A stretch of DNA of 64,000 nucleotides from positions 1 through 64,000 of the forward strand of contig CATIRS010000048.1 of NCBI GenBank assembly GCA_949529985.1, read 5' to 3'. Source of the DNA: Owenweeksia sp. TMED14 (GTDB taxonomy: Bacteria > Bacteroidota > Bacteroidia > Flavobacteriales > Schleiferiaceae). A model generated the notes under the pieces. It ran no database searches. It saw only the letters and a list, made by a program, of their open reading frames with translations, and was not told where the DNA came from. This document shows positions 27,298 to 35,840 of the stretch, in pieces. A program made the position numbers and the translations under genes. Numbering within the stretch: the stretch's first letter is position 1; each line of letters opens with the position of its first letter.

Positions 27298-27674
27298 CTC
27301 TGCTTTAACTTGGCTTCCATGCTCATTGTAGCGTGAGGAACAAGCTTAAGCCGCTCTTTTTCGACGAGCTTACCCGTCACTTTGCAAATTCCATAAGTGT
27401 TATTCGATATTCTTGTTAATGCTGCCCGTAAATCACGCAAAAATTTCTCTTGACGGGATGCCAATTGAGCATTTGCTTCTTTACTCATAGTTTCAGAGCC
27501 TTCCTCGAAACTTTTAAAGCTAGGGGCAGTGTCTTCTGTGCCATTGTTCATGTTATTCGTAAACTGCTCACGAAGAATGTGTAAATCTTCCTCCGCCTTA
27601 TCAATTTTACTTTGTATTAAATCTCGGAATTCTTCGAGTTCGTGATCGCTGTATCTTATTTTATCCTGTTCCAT
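27294..27674 (-). CDS. TraR/DksA family protein with degenerate zinc finger
   Basis: 126 residues. A helical coiled-coil N-terminus (about 8-70) and a C-terminal segment YGICKVTGKLVEKERLKLV correspond to the DksA/TraR zinc-finger region, but only one of the four zinc cysteines remains. This form is common in Bacteroidota. DksA proteins enter the RNA polymerase secondary channel and modulate promoters with ppGpp; whether this one does so is not known. It follows ileS and is coupled to lspA by a 4-base overlap. Confidence 0.88.
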   Translation of the reverse strand: MEQDKIRYSDHELEEFRDLIQSKIDKAEEDLHILREQFTNNMNNGTEDTAPSFKSFEEGSETMSKEANAQLASRQEKFLRDLRAALTRISNNTYGICKVTGKLVEKERLKLVPHATMSMEAKLKQR

Positions 27675-27767
27675 AATAGTATTGAAAAACTCTCAGACGT
27701 CGAATATAATCAATTAAGCTCAAGATTTTATGCTATAAATATCGGGTATTCTTAAAATACGCGAATA

Positions 27768-30700
27768 TCATGACTTTTTTAAACCAAAAGTTACTGCATG
27801 ACCATCCAGATCAGCAGGAGCAATAAGTATGTCGTTAGGGAGAGAAGAAACGTAGTTTATTGAAATAGCCAAAACCTCACTTGCCACATATTTAGAATGA
27901 GATTGAATGGCTGAAACAATTTCTTCATTCCCAATGACCCATAAAGTAATTCTATCTGTTATTTCAAAGCCACATTCTTTACGTGTTGTTTGAATTCTGT
28001 TTACAGCTTCACGAGCCAAACCTTCTTGAATCAAAGATTCAGTAAGTACTAGATCTACGGCTAGTGTTATTCCCTGCTCCGAAGCGACAACCATACCAGG
28101 TATATCGTCAGTATTGATTTCAACATCTTCGACATTTAATGTGAATGTAGAACTAGTCAAATGAATATTTAACTTCTTGCTTTTTTCCAGTTTTTTTAAT
28201 TCGTCTGGTGACAAAGAAATGATTTTTTCAGCCACTTCATTCATTAGTTTGCCAGCTCTTTTTCCAAGAGTTTTAAAATTAGGTTTCCCTCTTTTTACAA
28301 AGAATCCAGAGCCCTCTTTAACCAACTCAATTTCCTTTGCATTTACTTCTGATAGAATTAAAGTTTTAATTGCGACAATATCATCTTCCTGTGATTTGCT
28401 AAATACGGGAACGACAATCTTAGAGATAGGTTGCCTAACCCTTATTTTTTCTTTTTTTCTTATACTTAAAACCAATGAACTCATTAATTGGGCTAATGCC
28501 ATTCTTCTTTCAAGGTCTCTATTTATTTTTGATTTATCGGAAATGGGAAAATCGCAACGATGAACTGAGCCATTATTATTTAGGTCTTGATACAATTGAT
28601 CTGCATAAAATGGAGCAACAGGCGCAATCATTTTAGCCACCGTATTTAAGCACGTATGAAGCGTTTGATAAGCTCCTAATTTATCAATACCCACTTCGCC
28701 TTTCCAAAATCTTCGTCTACATAGACGGACATACCAGTTGCTCAATTCATCTTGTACAAAATCACTTATTGGACGAAAGGCTTTAGTCGGTTCAAAATCA
28801 TCCATTTGTATTGTACATTCATTTATCAAGCTGTTTAGCTTGGATAAAATCCAATGATCAATTTCTAAAAGTTTATCGTGGGGGACTTGTTCTGCCTGAA
28901 GATCAAAATGATCGACATTGGCATAAAGAGAAAAGAAACCATAAACATTATGAAGTGTTCCAAAAAATTTGCGCTGAATTTCTTTTACACCAGCAAAATC
29001 AAACTTTAAGTTATCCCAGGGCTGAGCATTTGTTATCATATACCATCGTAAAGCGTCTGCTCCATACTCATCAATAGCAACAAAAGGATCAACTGCATTT
29101 CCTAGGCGTTTCGACATTTTTTGACCGCCTTTATCCAGAACTAGTCCATTTGAAATTACAGCCTTGTAAGCAACCGAGTCAAAAGCTAAACCTGCAATTG
29201 CGTGAAGCGTGAAAAACCACCCACGGGTTTGATCAACTCCTTCAGCTATAAAGTCAGCTGGGAAAGATTTTCTGGAATCTATGAGATCCTTGTTTTCAAA
29301 AGGATAGTGCACCTGTGCATACGGCATAGCGCCAGAATCAAACCAAACATCAATTAGGTCAGATTCTCTAAACATAGGCTTACCGCCAGAGGAAGTTAAA
29401 ATCCAATCATCAACATGAGGTCTGTGAAGGTCTACTTTTGAGTAGTTATCATCACTAAAATTGCCAGGCATAAATTCTTTTAACGGATTAGAGTCCATGA
29501 TTCCCGCAGCGACACTTTTCTCTAACTCGTTTTTAAGCATTTCAATTGATCCCATTATTTTTTCTTCAAGACCGTCTTCAGTTCTCCATATAGGTAAAGG
29601 AATCCCCCAATATCTACTACGACTTAAATTCCAATCATTAAGGTTTTCCAGCCAGTTACCGAATCTTCCAGTGCCAGTTGATTCAGGTTTCCAAAGAATT
29701 TTTTTATTTAAGTCTTGTAACCGCTTTTTTATTGAGGTGGTTCTAATAAACCAACTATCCATTGGGTAGTACAAGATGGGCTTGTCCGTTCTCCAGCAAT
29801 GAGGATAGCTATGAGAATATTTTTGAATTTTAAAGGCTTTTCCTTCTCTTTTTAATCTTATGCTAATTTGTTCGTCTACACTTAATTTGGGTCGAGCGTC
29901 TTCGGGATAGTATTCAATTTTTACATATTGTCCTGATAAATCACCCATGCAATCAACAAATTTTCCTTGCAAATCAACAAGTGGAACTGGAGACCCATCA
30001 GAATCTAAAATCAGCATTGGAGGCACATTGAATTCTTTAGCCACTCTTGCATCATCTGCACCAAATGTTGGGGCTGTATGAACGATCCCTGTTCCGTCAG
30101 AAGTCGTTACAAAATCACCAGGAATAACAACATATGCATTATCGGAATTTTCGAATGGTTGAGTATAGGGAAGCAGGGCTTCGTACTTTAATCCAACAAA
30201 TTCTTTTCCTGAATGCTGAGACACTATTTTCCAGGGTAATATTTTCCCATGGGGATGCTCTGAAACATTTTCATCTTCCTTTCGAAAATACTTATCAATT
30301 AAGACACTTGCTATTATGACTTCTTGAGGTTGATTAGTGTAAGGGTTAAAAGTGGAAACCCTACTGTACCGAATTTTTTTACCAATTGTTAAGGCCGTAT
30401 TTGAAGGTAATGTCCAAGGTGTTGTCGTCCAAGCCATAAAATAAACTTCAGCATTTTTGAAAAGTGAAAAACTCTTATCTGAAGGCACGATTTTGAACAA
30501 AGCTGTAGCGCTGACATCTGTGACGTCTTTATAGCAACCCGGTTGATTTAATTCATGTGAGCTTAATCCAGTGCCCGCCTTTGGTGAATAAGGTTGAATA
30601 GTATAACCTTTGTAAAGTAAATTTTTCTTGTAAATCTCAGAAAGAAGCCACCAAACAGATTCCATATACTTTGAGTGATAAGTGACATAAGGGTTTTCTC

Positions 30701-31130
30701 TATCAACCCAATAGCCCATTTTTTCTGTTAAATTATTCCAAATGTCAGTATACTTCATTACGGCCTCTCGACAAGCCGTATTATACTCTTCGATAGTTAG
30801 TTTTATGCCGATGTCTTCCTTGGTTATTCCAAGTGCTTTTTCAACCCCTAGCTCCACAGGCAAACCGTGAGTATCCCACCCTGCACGTCGTTCTACTCTA
30901 AACCCTTTTTGTGTTTTATATCTACAGAAAATATCTTTTAGGGCCCTAGCCATAACATGATGGATTCCGGGGAGACCATTTGCAGAGGGGGGACCCTCAT
31001 AAAAAACAAAATCAGGGGAGCTTTCGCGTATTGATGATTTAAATACATTGTTCTCCACCCAATACTTTAATATGGCTTGCTGGCTTTCCGGTAGGTTTAA
31101 AGGTCCACGTTCAGGAAATAATCTGTTCAT
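27768..31130 (-). CDS. ileS: Isoleucyl-tRNA synthetase
   Basis: 1,120 residues from the ATG at 31130, chosen because it overlaps the RidA stop as ATGA; an in-frame ATG at 31145 adds five residues. Class I signature motifs are present: HIGH-type as GIHHVMAR and KMSKR as QKMSKRLGNAV. The WDTHGLPVE and editing-domain segments (AWTTTPWTLPSNTAL, DDARVAKEFN) are clear. It charges tRNA-Ile. No C-terminal zinc finger is seen, which fits the longer eukaryote-like type 2 enzyme found in Bacteroidota. Confidence 0.96.
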   Translation of the reverse strand: MNRLFPERGPLNLPESQQAILKYWVENNVFKSSIRESSPDFVFYEGPPSANGLPGIHHVMARALKDIFCRYKTQKGFRVERRAGWDTHGLPVELGVEKALGITKEDIGIKLTIEEYNTACREAVMKYTDIWNNLTEKMGYWVDRENPYVTYHSKYMESVWWLLSEIYKKNLLYKGYTIQPYSPKAGTGLSSHELNQPGCYKDVTDVSATALFKIVPSDKSFSLFKNAEVYFMAWTTTPWTLPSNTALTIGKKIRYSRVSTFNPYTNQPQEVIIASVLIDKYFRKEDENVSEHPHGKILPWKIVSQHSGKEFVGLKYEALLPYTQPFENSDNAYVVIPGDFVTTSDGTGIVHTAPTFGADDARVAKEFNVPPMLILDSDGSPVPLVDLQGKFVDCMGDLSGQYVKIEYYPEDARPKLSVDEQISIRLKREGKAFKIQKYSHSYPHCWRTDKPILYYPMDSWFIRTTSIKKRLQDLNKKILWKPESTGTGRFGNWLENLNDWNLSRSRYWGIPLPIWRTEDGLEEKIMGSIEMLKNELEKSVAAGIMDSNPLKEFMPGNFSDDNYSKVDLHRPHVDDWILTSSGGKPMFRESDLIDVWFDSGAMPYAQVHYPFENKDLIDSRKSFPADFIAEGVDQTRGWFFTLHAIAGLAFDSVAYKAVISNGLVLDKGGQKMSKRLGNAVDPFVAIDEYGADALRWYMITNAQPWDNLKFDFAGVKEIQRKFFGTLHNVYGFFSLYANVDHFDLQAEQVPHDKLLEIDHWILSKLNSLINECTIQMDDFEPTKAFRPISDFVQDELSNWYVRLCRRRFWKGEVGIDKLGAYQTLHTCLNTVAKMIAPVAPFYADQLYQDLNNNGSVHRCDFPISDKSKINRDLERRMALAQLMSSLVLSIRKKEKIRVRQPISKIVVPVFSKSQEDDIVAIKTLILSEVNAKEIELVKEGSGFFVKRGKPNFKTLGKRAGKLMNEVAEKIISLSPDELKKLEKSKKLNIHLTSSTFTLNVEDVEINTDDIPGMVVASEQGITLAVDLVLTESLIQEGLAREAVNRIQTTRKECGFEITDRITLWVIGNEEIVSAIQSHSKYVASEVLAISINYVSSLPNDILIAPADLDGHAVTFGLKKS

Positions 31131-31564
31131 AGGGAAGCTATACACTTTAGTTCAATTGCTATAGGGGTTGGCAGAGATCCAACTTCCACTGTGGTTCTAC
31201 ACGGCTTAGGGTCCATATCGCTGAAATAATCTGAATAAATTTTATTGAATTCATCAAAGTCCCGTTTCATATTTGTTAAATACACGGTTATATCCACTAA
31301 GTTTTCCCAATTATATTTAGACTCTTCTAGAATCGTTTTTACATTTGAAAAAACACTGTGAACTTGTATCGTAAAGTCGTAATCCGTAAGTTCTCCATTT
31401 GCATCAAAAACTAATCCTGGAACAGAATTTTTATCAGTCCCACTTTTGGGTTTTCTTGGACCTACGCCGGATAAGAAAAGCAAATCACCCAAACGTCTTG
31501 TCATGGGGTATGAGCCAACAGGCAAGGGGGCTTTTGAATCAGGGTTTTTATTGATAGAGCTCAT
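31127..31564 (-). CDS. RidA family protein, 2-aminomuconate deaminase-like
   Basis: 145 residues from the ATG at 31564. A start at 31573 is also open but would overlap the -7 box. The RidA/YjgF fold shows FLSGVGPR near the N-terminus and the substrate arginine in KPCRTTVEVGSLPTPIAIE. RidA proteins hydrolyse reactive enamine/imine intermediates. The subtype with long insert and LPTPIAIE ending resembles 2-aminomuconate deaminases of the kynurenine route, and HAAO and ACMSD genes occur further on in this window, so that role is a reasonable inference. It is coupled to ileS by ATGA. Confidence 0.82.
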   Translation of the reverse strand: MSSINKNPDSKAPLPVGSYPMTRRLGDLLFLSGVGPRKPKSGTDKNSVPGLVFDANGELTDYDFTIQVHSVFSNVKTILEESKYNWENLVDITVYLTNMKRDFDEFNKIYSDYFSDMDPKPCRTTVEVGSLPTPIAIELKCIASL

Positions 31565-31570
31565 AATGCA

Positions 31571-31578
31571 CAAAAGTA
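31571..31578 (-). promoter_or_regulatory. -7 box for the RidA-ileS operon
   Basis: On the minus strand TACTTTTG matches TAnnTTTG exactly and ends 6 bases before the ATG at 31564, which predicts an almost leaderless mRNA. No TTG is found at the usual spacing. Confidence 0.5.
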
Positions 31579-31802
31579 CCTAATTTCAAGTCTAGCATAA
31601 GGCATCTTAAAACTCAATGGGTTTATCTTTTAATTTTTGGATTTTCAGAATGACTCTTTCTTGAGGATTGGCTCCAAATAGAGTTTGTTTTTACATCAAA
31701 AATCATTAAATGATCGGGTTAAGGTTTTTAATACAATAAGTCAAATTTTTTTCTCATATTTGTAATGAATCCGAACGTAAGTAAAGATTTATCAAAGGTT
31801 GT

Positions 31803-31829
31803 AAAACGTCGCTGAAAATGCGACGTTTT
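31803..31829 (-). terminator. Hairpin terminator after the PLP-dependent enzyme gene
   Basis: A perfect 10-bp stem (AAAACGTCGC with GCGACGTTTT) around a 7-nt loop. It lies 29 bases after the stop of the minus-strand gene at 31858. The T-tract on that strand is mostly the stem end, so efficiency is uncertain. The rest of the 31574-31857 gap is AT-rich with no gene that I can support. Confidence 0.6.
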
Positions 31830-31857
31830 CTATTTAAAACAAATACAATTTTCTTAT

Positions 31858-32850
31858 CTACTCCCCCCAAACGCTAGATCTTAGATCTACATTTCCTCCG
31901 GATATGATTATTCCAACTTTTTTGCCATTGAATCTCTCTAAATTCTTACAAATAGCTGAAAAAGGAGGAGAGCAATTAGTTTCTAGAACAATTTTTAATC
32001 TTTCAGCCAATTTAATCTGTCCTTCTAGTATTTCCTTGTCAGAAACCAAATAAATCTCTTTAATTGTTTTTTTAATAATAGGAAAATTTATATCACCTAA
32101 TTCGGTTCGAAGCCCATCTGCAACGGTATAAGGGTTTTTGTTAAATTCAATTTTTCCAGAGATTAAACTTCTAAAAGCATCATCTGCTCCTGATGGTTCT
32201 CCACAAAAAACTTTTGTAGCAGTTCCGTGCAAATTATTCCAAACTGAAACAGCAAACCCCGTTCCAGCAGCTAAGCCGCCGCCGCCAATAGGAACACCTA
32301 TCCAGTCTAAAGAAACATCACGTTGTTGGCAATCCTCCAAGAGTTCCCATGCTGCAGAACCTTGACCAAGAATAACAGAAGGTTGATTACTCGGATGAAT
32401 TTCAATAAACGCAGAATTTTTACAGACTTTTTTGACTGCAGCTTTTCTTGCTAAAATGGTTGGAAAACATTCGATAATCTCAGCGCCAGCAGCTAGAACA
32501 GCTTTTTTCTTAAATTCAGAAGCGTTGGAAGGCATTACTACCTTACACGGTATATCATGACTTTGAGCAGCCCAAGCAAGAGCTTGACCATGATTTCCAG
32601 AGGAATGAGCAACAACGCCTTCAGGTTTTTCTTTTTTAAGCAATAGTTCGAAAATCGCGTTGCTTACACCTCTCATCTTGAAAGCACCAGACTTTTGAAA
32701 ATTCTCACATTTGAAAAATAATGAGGCGTTATTTTCGAAGTCCAATGATTTGGATGTTAGAATAGGTGTTCTATGAAGAAACCTTGAAATTTCGTTATAC
32801 CGCACCATCAGGAGTTGAGGGTCAAGAAAAGGAATAAAGTATGAGTCCAT
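31858..32850 (-). CDS. PLP-dependent threonine/serine dehydratase or serine racemase family protein
   Basis: 330 residues of fold type II PLP enzyme. The cofactor lysine is Lys58 in KSGAFKMRG, and the phosphate-binding glycine loop is PIGGGGLAAG. It has no C-terminal ACT/regulatory domain, so it is a catabolic dehydratase (TdcB type) or a serine racemase-like enzyme rather than IlvA. SSGNHGQA is typical of both. Single minus-strand gene, divergent from the flippase operon and followed by a hairpin at 31803-31829. Confidence 0.9.
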   Translation of the reverse strand: MDSYFIPFLDPQLLMVRYNEISRFLHRTPILTSKSLDFENNASLFFKCENFQKSGAFKMRGVSNAIFELLLKKEKPEGVVAHSSGNHGQALAWAAQSHDIPCKVVMPSNASEFKKKAVLAAGAEIIECFPTILARKAAVKKVCKNSAFIEIHPSNQPSVILGQGSAAWELLEDCQQRDVSLDWIGVPIGGGGLAAGTGFAVSVWNNLHGTATKVFCGEPSGADDAFRSLISGKIEFNKNPYTVADGLRTELGDINFPIIKKTIKEIYLVSDKEILEGQIKLAERLKIVLETNCSPPFSAICKNLERFNGKKVGIIISGGNVDLRSSVWGE

Positions 32851-32854
32851 ACTT

Positions 32855-32862
32855 TAAAGATA
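32855..32862 (-). promoter_or_regulatory. Candidate -7 box for the PLP-dependent enzyme gene
   Basis: On the minus strand TATCTTTA ends 4 bases before the ATG. The context TAnCTTTAAAGTATG recurs at the haaO start (48005-48019). Confidence 0.35.
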
Positions 32863-32902
32863 TTGCTAAATTAACATGATATGCTTCCTTAAGTGGAGAG
32901 CG

Positions 32903-32910
32903 TATCTTTG
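32903..32910 (+). promoter_or_regulatory. -7 box for the flippase-dut-envelope operon
   Basis: TATCTTTG is an exact TAnnTTTG match ending 4 bases before the ATG at 32915, predicting a leaderless or nearly leaderless transcript. No -33 TTG at normal spacing. Confidence 0.5.
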
Positions 32911-32914
32911 AACT

Positions 32915-34333
32915 ATGGCAAGTATTAAAAGTCTCTTAAATGATACGGCTTTATATGGTTTGAGTAGTATAATTGCTCGTTTACTGAATTTTGCCCTAAC
33001 CCCACTTTTGACCGTTGTTTTAACAAAAAGCGAATATGGAGTAAACTCTCTTCTTTATGTATCAATAGCCTTTTTAATGGTCATTTTGACTTATGGCTTT
33101 GAGACAGCATATTTCCGTGTAAGTCAAAAAAAGAGTAATGATGAGACGAGAGTATTCTCCACGGCAATGTGGTCTTTAATTTTTAGTACCATCATTTTTT
33201 TGACTGTTGTTTCGTTTTTATATCTGCCCATATCAAAACTTTTGCATCTTTCAGATAGACCTTATCTGGTTTTATGGATGGCTTGGATTGTTGCCATGGA
33301 TGTCCTCGCTGCAATACCGTTTGCGCGCTTAAGAGCTCAGAGGAGAGCAAAACGCTTTGTTTCGATAAAAATAAGTCAAATAGCTGTGAATTTTATTTCA
33401 TGTTATGCGATCTTTCTAATTTTTCCAAACTTAGGGTTTAACCTACCCGATTGGCAAGTTGGCTGGGTATTAATAGCTAATCTAATTGCTAGTCTTTTTA
33501 TGATAGCCCTTCTTCTCCCTGAATTCTTTGCAATAAAAAGAATATTTGATTTTAGAATTTGGAAAACAATGATAGCATTTGGACTTCCATTATTGTTAGC
33601 AGGCCTTCCAGGCGTGGCGAATGAAATGGCAGATAGATTTTTTATTGAATATCTCATGCCCCTACCTTCCTCTAAGGAAGCAGTTGGAACTTATTCTGCT
33701 ATTTATAAACTTTCAATATTTTTAATTTTATTTAATCAGGCATTTCGATATGCGGCAGAGCCGTTTTTTTTCAAAGAATCAAAGAAAACAAAAACACAAC
33801 TTGCTAGTGTTCTTAGAACATTTACAGGAGTCTTATGCATTGCCATGGTTTCGGTACTCGCTGGCCTCGATGGAATTAAATTTTTTATTGATCCCAAGTA
33901 TTGGGATGCCCTTCCGCTATTATTCATATTATTATTAGCAAATGTTTTTCTATCTATGAATACCCAAATATCTATGTGGTATAAATTATCTGATAAAACA
34001 CATATGGGGATTTACATCACTTTTGCGGGTTTTGTTGTCACGGTAGTTGGTAATCTTATTTTAATTCCTTTGATGGGAATTGAAGGAGCGGCATGGACTA
34101 CTCTCTCCAGCTATCTTGTGATGACAATAATATCGATATTATTAGGTCAAGTATTTTTCAAGGTTCCATATGATTTTATTAGGATAGCCCTGTATCTGTT
34201 TTCGGCTATTTTTCTTGGTTGGGTAGCGTCAGAAAACATGACTAACTATTTTTATGCAGGGACAGCTGCTTTGGCAATGATACTAATTGTTGTCATCTCT
34301 GAACGTCAGCTTTTATATAGAAACTCCAATTAA
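32915..34333 (+). CDS. Oligosaccharide flippase family (MATE/Wzx-like) membrane protein
   Basis: 472 residues, nearly all hydrophobic, with about 12-14 membrane helices. The N-terminus (DTALYGLSSIIARLLNFALTP, followed by TKSEYGV) is typical of polysaccharide_synt/Wzx proteins that flip lipid-linked oligosaccharides across the inner membrane. In Bacteroidota this gene commonly precedes dut, as here. No glycosyltransferase is adjacent, so its substrate is unknown. First gene of a six-gene operon. Confidence 0.87.
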   Translation: MASIKSLLNDTALYGLSSIIARLLNFALTPLLTVVLTKSEYGVNSLLYVSIAFLMVILTYGFETAYFRVSQKKSNDETRVFSTAMWSLIFSTIIFLTVVSFLYLPISKLLHLSDRPYLVLWMAWIVAMDVLAAIPFARLRAQRRAKRFVSIKISQIAVNFISCYAIFLIFPNLGFNLPDWQVGWVLIANLIASLFMIALLLPEFFAIKRIFDFRIWKTMIAFGLPLLLAGLPGVANEMADRFFIEYLMPLPSSKEAVGTYSAIYKLSIFLILFNQAFRYAAEPFFFKESKKTKTQLASVLRTFTGVLCIAMVSVLAGLDGIKFFIDPKYWDALPLLFILLLANVFLSMNTQISMWYKLSDKTHMGIYITFAGFVVTVVGNLILIPLMGIEGAAWTTLSSYLVMTIISILLGQVFFKVPYDFIRIALYLFSAIFLGWVASENMTNYFYAGTAALAMILIVVISERQLLYRNSN

Positions 34334-34342
34334 TTTGTAAAT

Positions 34343-34777
34343 ATGAAAATTAACGTAGTTAATAGCTCTCAAAATGATCTGCCAGAATTTGCAACAGATG
34401 ATAGCGCTGGAATGGATTTGCGGGCTCACTTGAGTGATAAAATAACAATTCAGTCAGGGGACCATTGCCTTATACCAACGGGTATACAGATATCTCTTCC
34501 GCGGGGCTATGAAGCTCAAATTAGGCCACGTTCTGGTTTAGCTTTTAAATATGGAGTTACGGTGCTAAACTCTCCTGGAACGATTGATGCAGACTACCGG
34601 GGAGATGTTGGTGTGATTATTATAAATCATGGGCGTGAACCTTTTTTAATTAATTCTGGAGATAGAATAGCTCAGATGGTCGTTAATAAATATGATCGCT
34701 TTGAGTGGAATCTAGTGGATCTTCTTGATGAAACGACTCGGGCAGACCAAGGTTTTGGTCATAGTGGAAGGCGTTGA
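34343..34777 (+). CDS. dut: dUTP diphosphatase
   Basis: 144 residues with the five trimeric dUTPase motifs in order: DDSAGMDLRA, PTGIQISLP, RPRSGLAFK, GTIDADYRGDVGV and the C-terminal P-loop-like RADQGFGHSGRR. It hydrolyses dUTP to dUMP, protecting DNA from uracil and feeding dTMP synthesis. It begins 9 bases after the flippase gene. Confidence 0.97.
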   Translation: MKINVVNSSQNDLPEFATDDSAGMDLRAHLSDKITIQSGDHCLIPTGIQISLPRGYEAQIRPRSGLAFKYGVTVLNSPGTIDADYRGDVGVIIINHGREPFLINSGDRIAQMVVNKYDRFEWNLVDLLDETTRADQGFGHSGRR

Positions 34778-34826
34778 ATAATTATGAGACTATGATTAAA
34801 TATATTTAAATAGTAAACCATCGAAA

Positions 34827-35840
34827 ATGAATATTATAATACCAATGGCAGGAAGAGGTTCTCGCCTAAGACCGCACACATTATCAACAGCAAAACCCCT
34901 ACTGCCAATTGCTGGGAAACCAATAGTGCAGAGGTTAGTTGAAGATATTTTTAAAACTATTGGAAAAAAACTGGATAAAATTGTCTTTATAATAGGTGAT
35001 TTAGATACTGAAACAGAAGAGATGTTGTTAAATGTTGCTCATGGAGTAGGGGCAAAAGGAGTCATTTGTTATCAGAAGAAACCTCTTGGCACAGCACATG
35101 CTATTCTCTGTGCAAAAGAATACCTGACAGGCCCTGTGACGGTTGCCTTTGCAGACACCTTGTTTCGGGCAAAATTTAAGTTTGATGAAGCGGCAGATGC
35201 TGTTATTTGGGTTAAAAAAGTTGAAGACCCTAGTGCATTTGGTGTTGTGAATTTAGATGATTCGGGGAAAATCGTGGATTTCTTCGAAAAGCCAATAAAG
35301 TTTATCAGTGATCTTGCAATTATTGGCATTTATTATTTTAAAGATGGTGAACAACTGAAAAATAAACTTCAATATTTGATAGAGAATAATATAAAATCAG
35401 GAAAGGAGTTTCAAATCACGGACGCTCTTGAGAAAATGAAGAAAGATGGTTTATTAATGATTCCAGGAGAAGTTGATTCTTGGATGGATTGTGGCAATAA
35501 AGATGTCCTTGTCAAAACGAACGCAAGTATATTAGAGCTGGTTAAAGACGAAGAAAATCTTATTTCTTCAGATGTGAAGTTGCTCGATGCAAAAATAATA
35601 CCCCCATGCTATATTGGTCGTGGAGTAAAAATTGAAAATTCTGTTGTGGGACCTAATGTAAGTATTGAAGCCGAAACAACTCTGTATAATTGTAAAATTA
35701 GGGATTCAATAATTCGAGAAAAAAGCGAATTATTTAATCTCAATATACATAATTCTATGATTGGCCAGAATGCTTTTGTAGACGGGAAGTATCATTCTCT
35801 GAATATAGGAGACTTTAGTCGACTTGAATCCGGAGTATGA
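34827..35840 (+). CDS. Sugar-phosphate nucleotidyltransferase
   Basis: 337 residues. The nucleotide-binding start IIPMAGRGSRLRPHT followed by AKPLLPIAGKPI, and the VAFADTLF metal-binding strand, define the RmlA/GlmU-type nucleotidyltransferase domain (about 1-240). A left-handed beta-helix tail with hexapeptide-like turns (ENSVVGPNVSI, RDSIIREKSEL) follows. It activates a sugar-1-phosphate as an NDP-sugar; which sugar cannot be read. Overlaps the TPR gene by 4 bases. Confidence 0.9.
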   Translation: MNIIIPMAGRGSRLRPHTLSTAKPLLPIAGKPIVQRLVEDIFKTIGKKLDKIVFIIGDLDTETEEMLLNVAHGVGAKGVICYQKKPLGTAHAILCAKEYLTGPVTVAFADTLFRAKFKFDEAADAVIWVKKVEDPSAFGVVNLDDSGKIVDFFEKPIKFISDLAIIGIYYFKDGEQLKNKLQYLIENNIKSGKEFQITDALEKMKKDGLLMIPGEVDSWMDCGNKDVLVKTNASILELVKDEENLISSDVKLLDAKIIPPCYIGRGVKIENSVVGPNVSIEAETTLYNCKIRDSIIREKSELFNLNIHNSMIGQNAFVDGKYHSLNIGDFSRLESGV

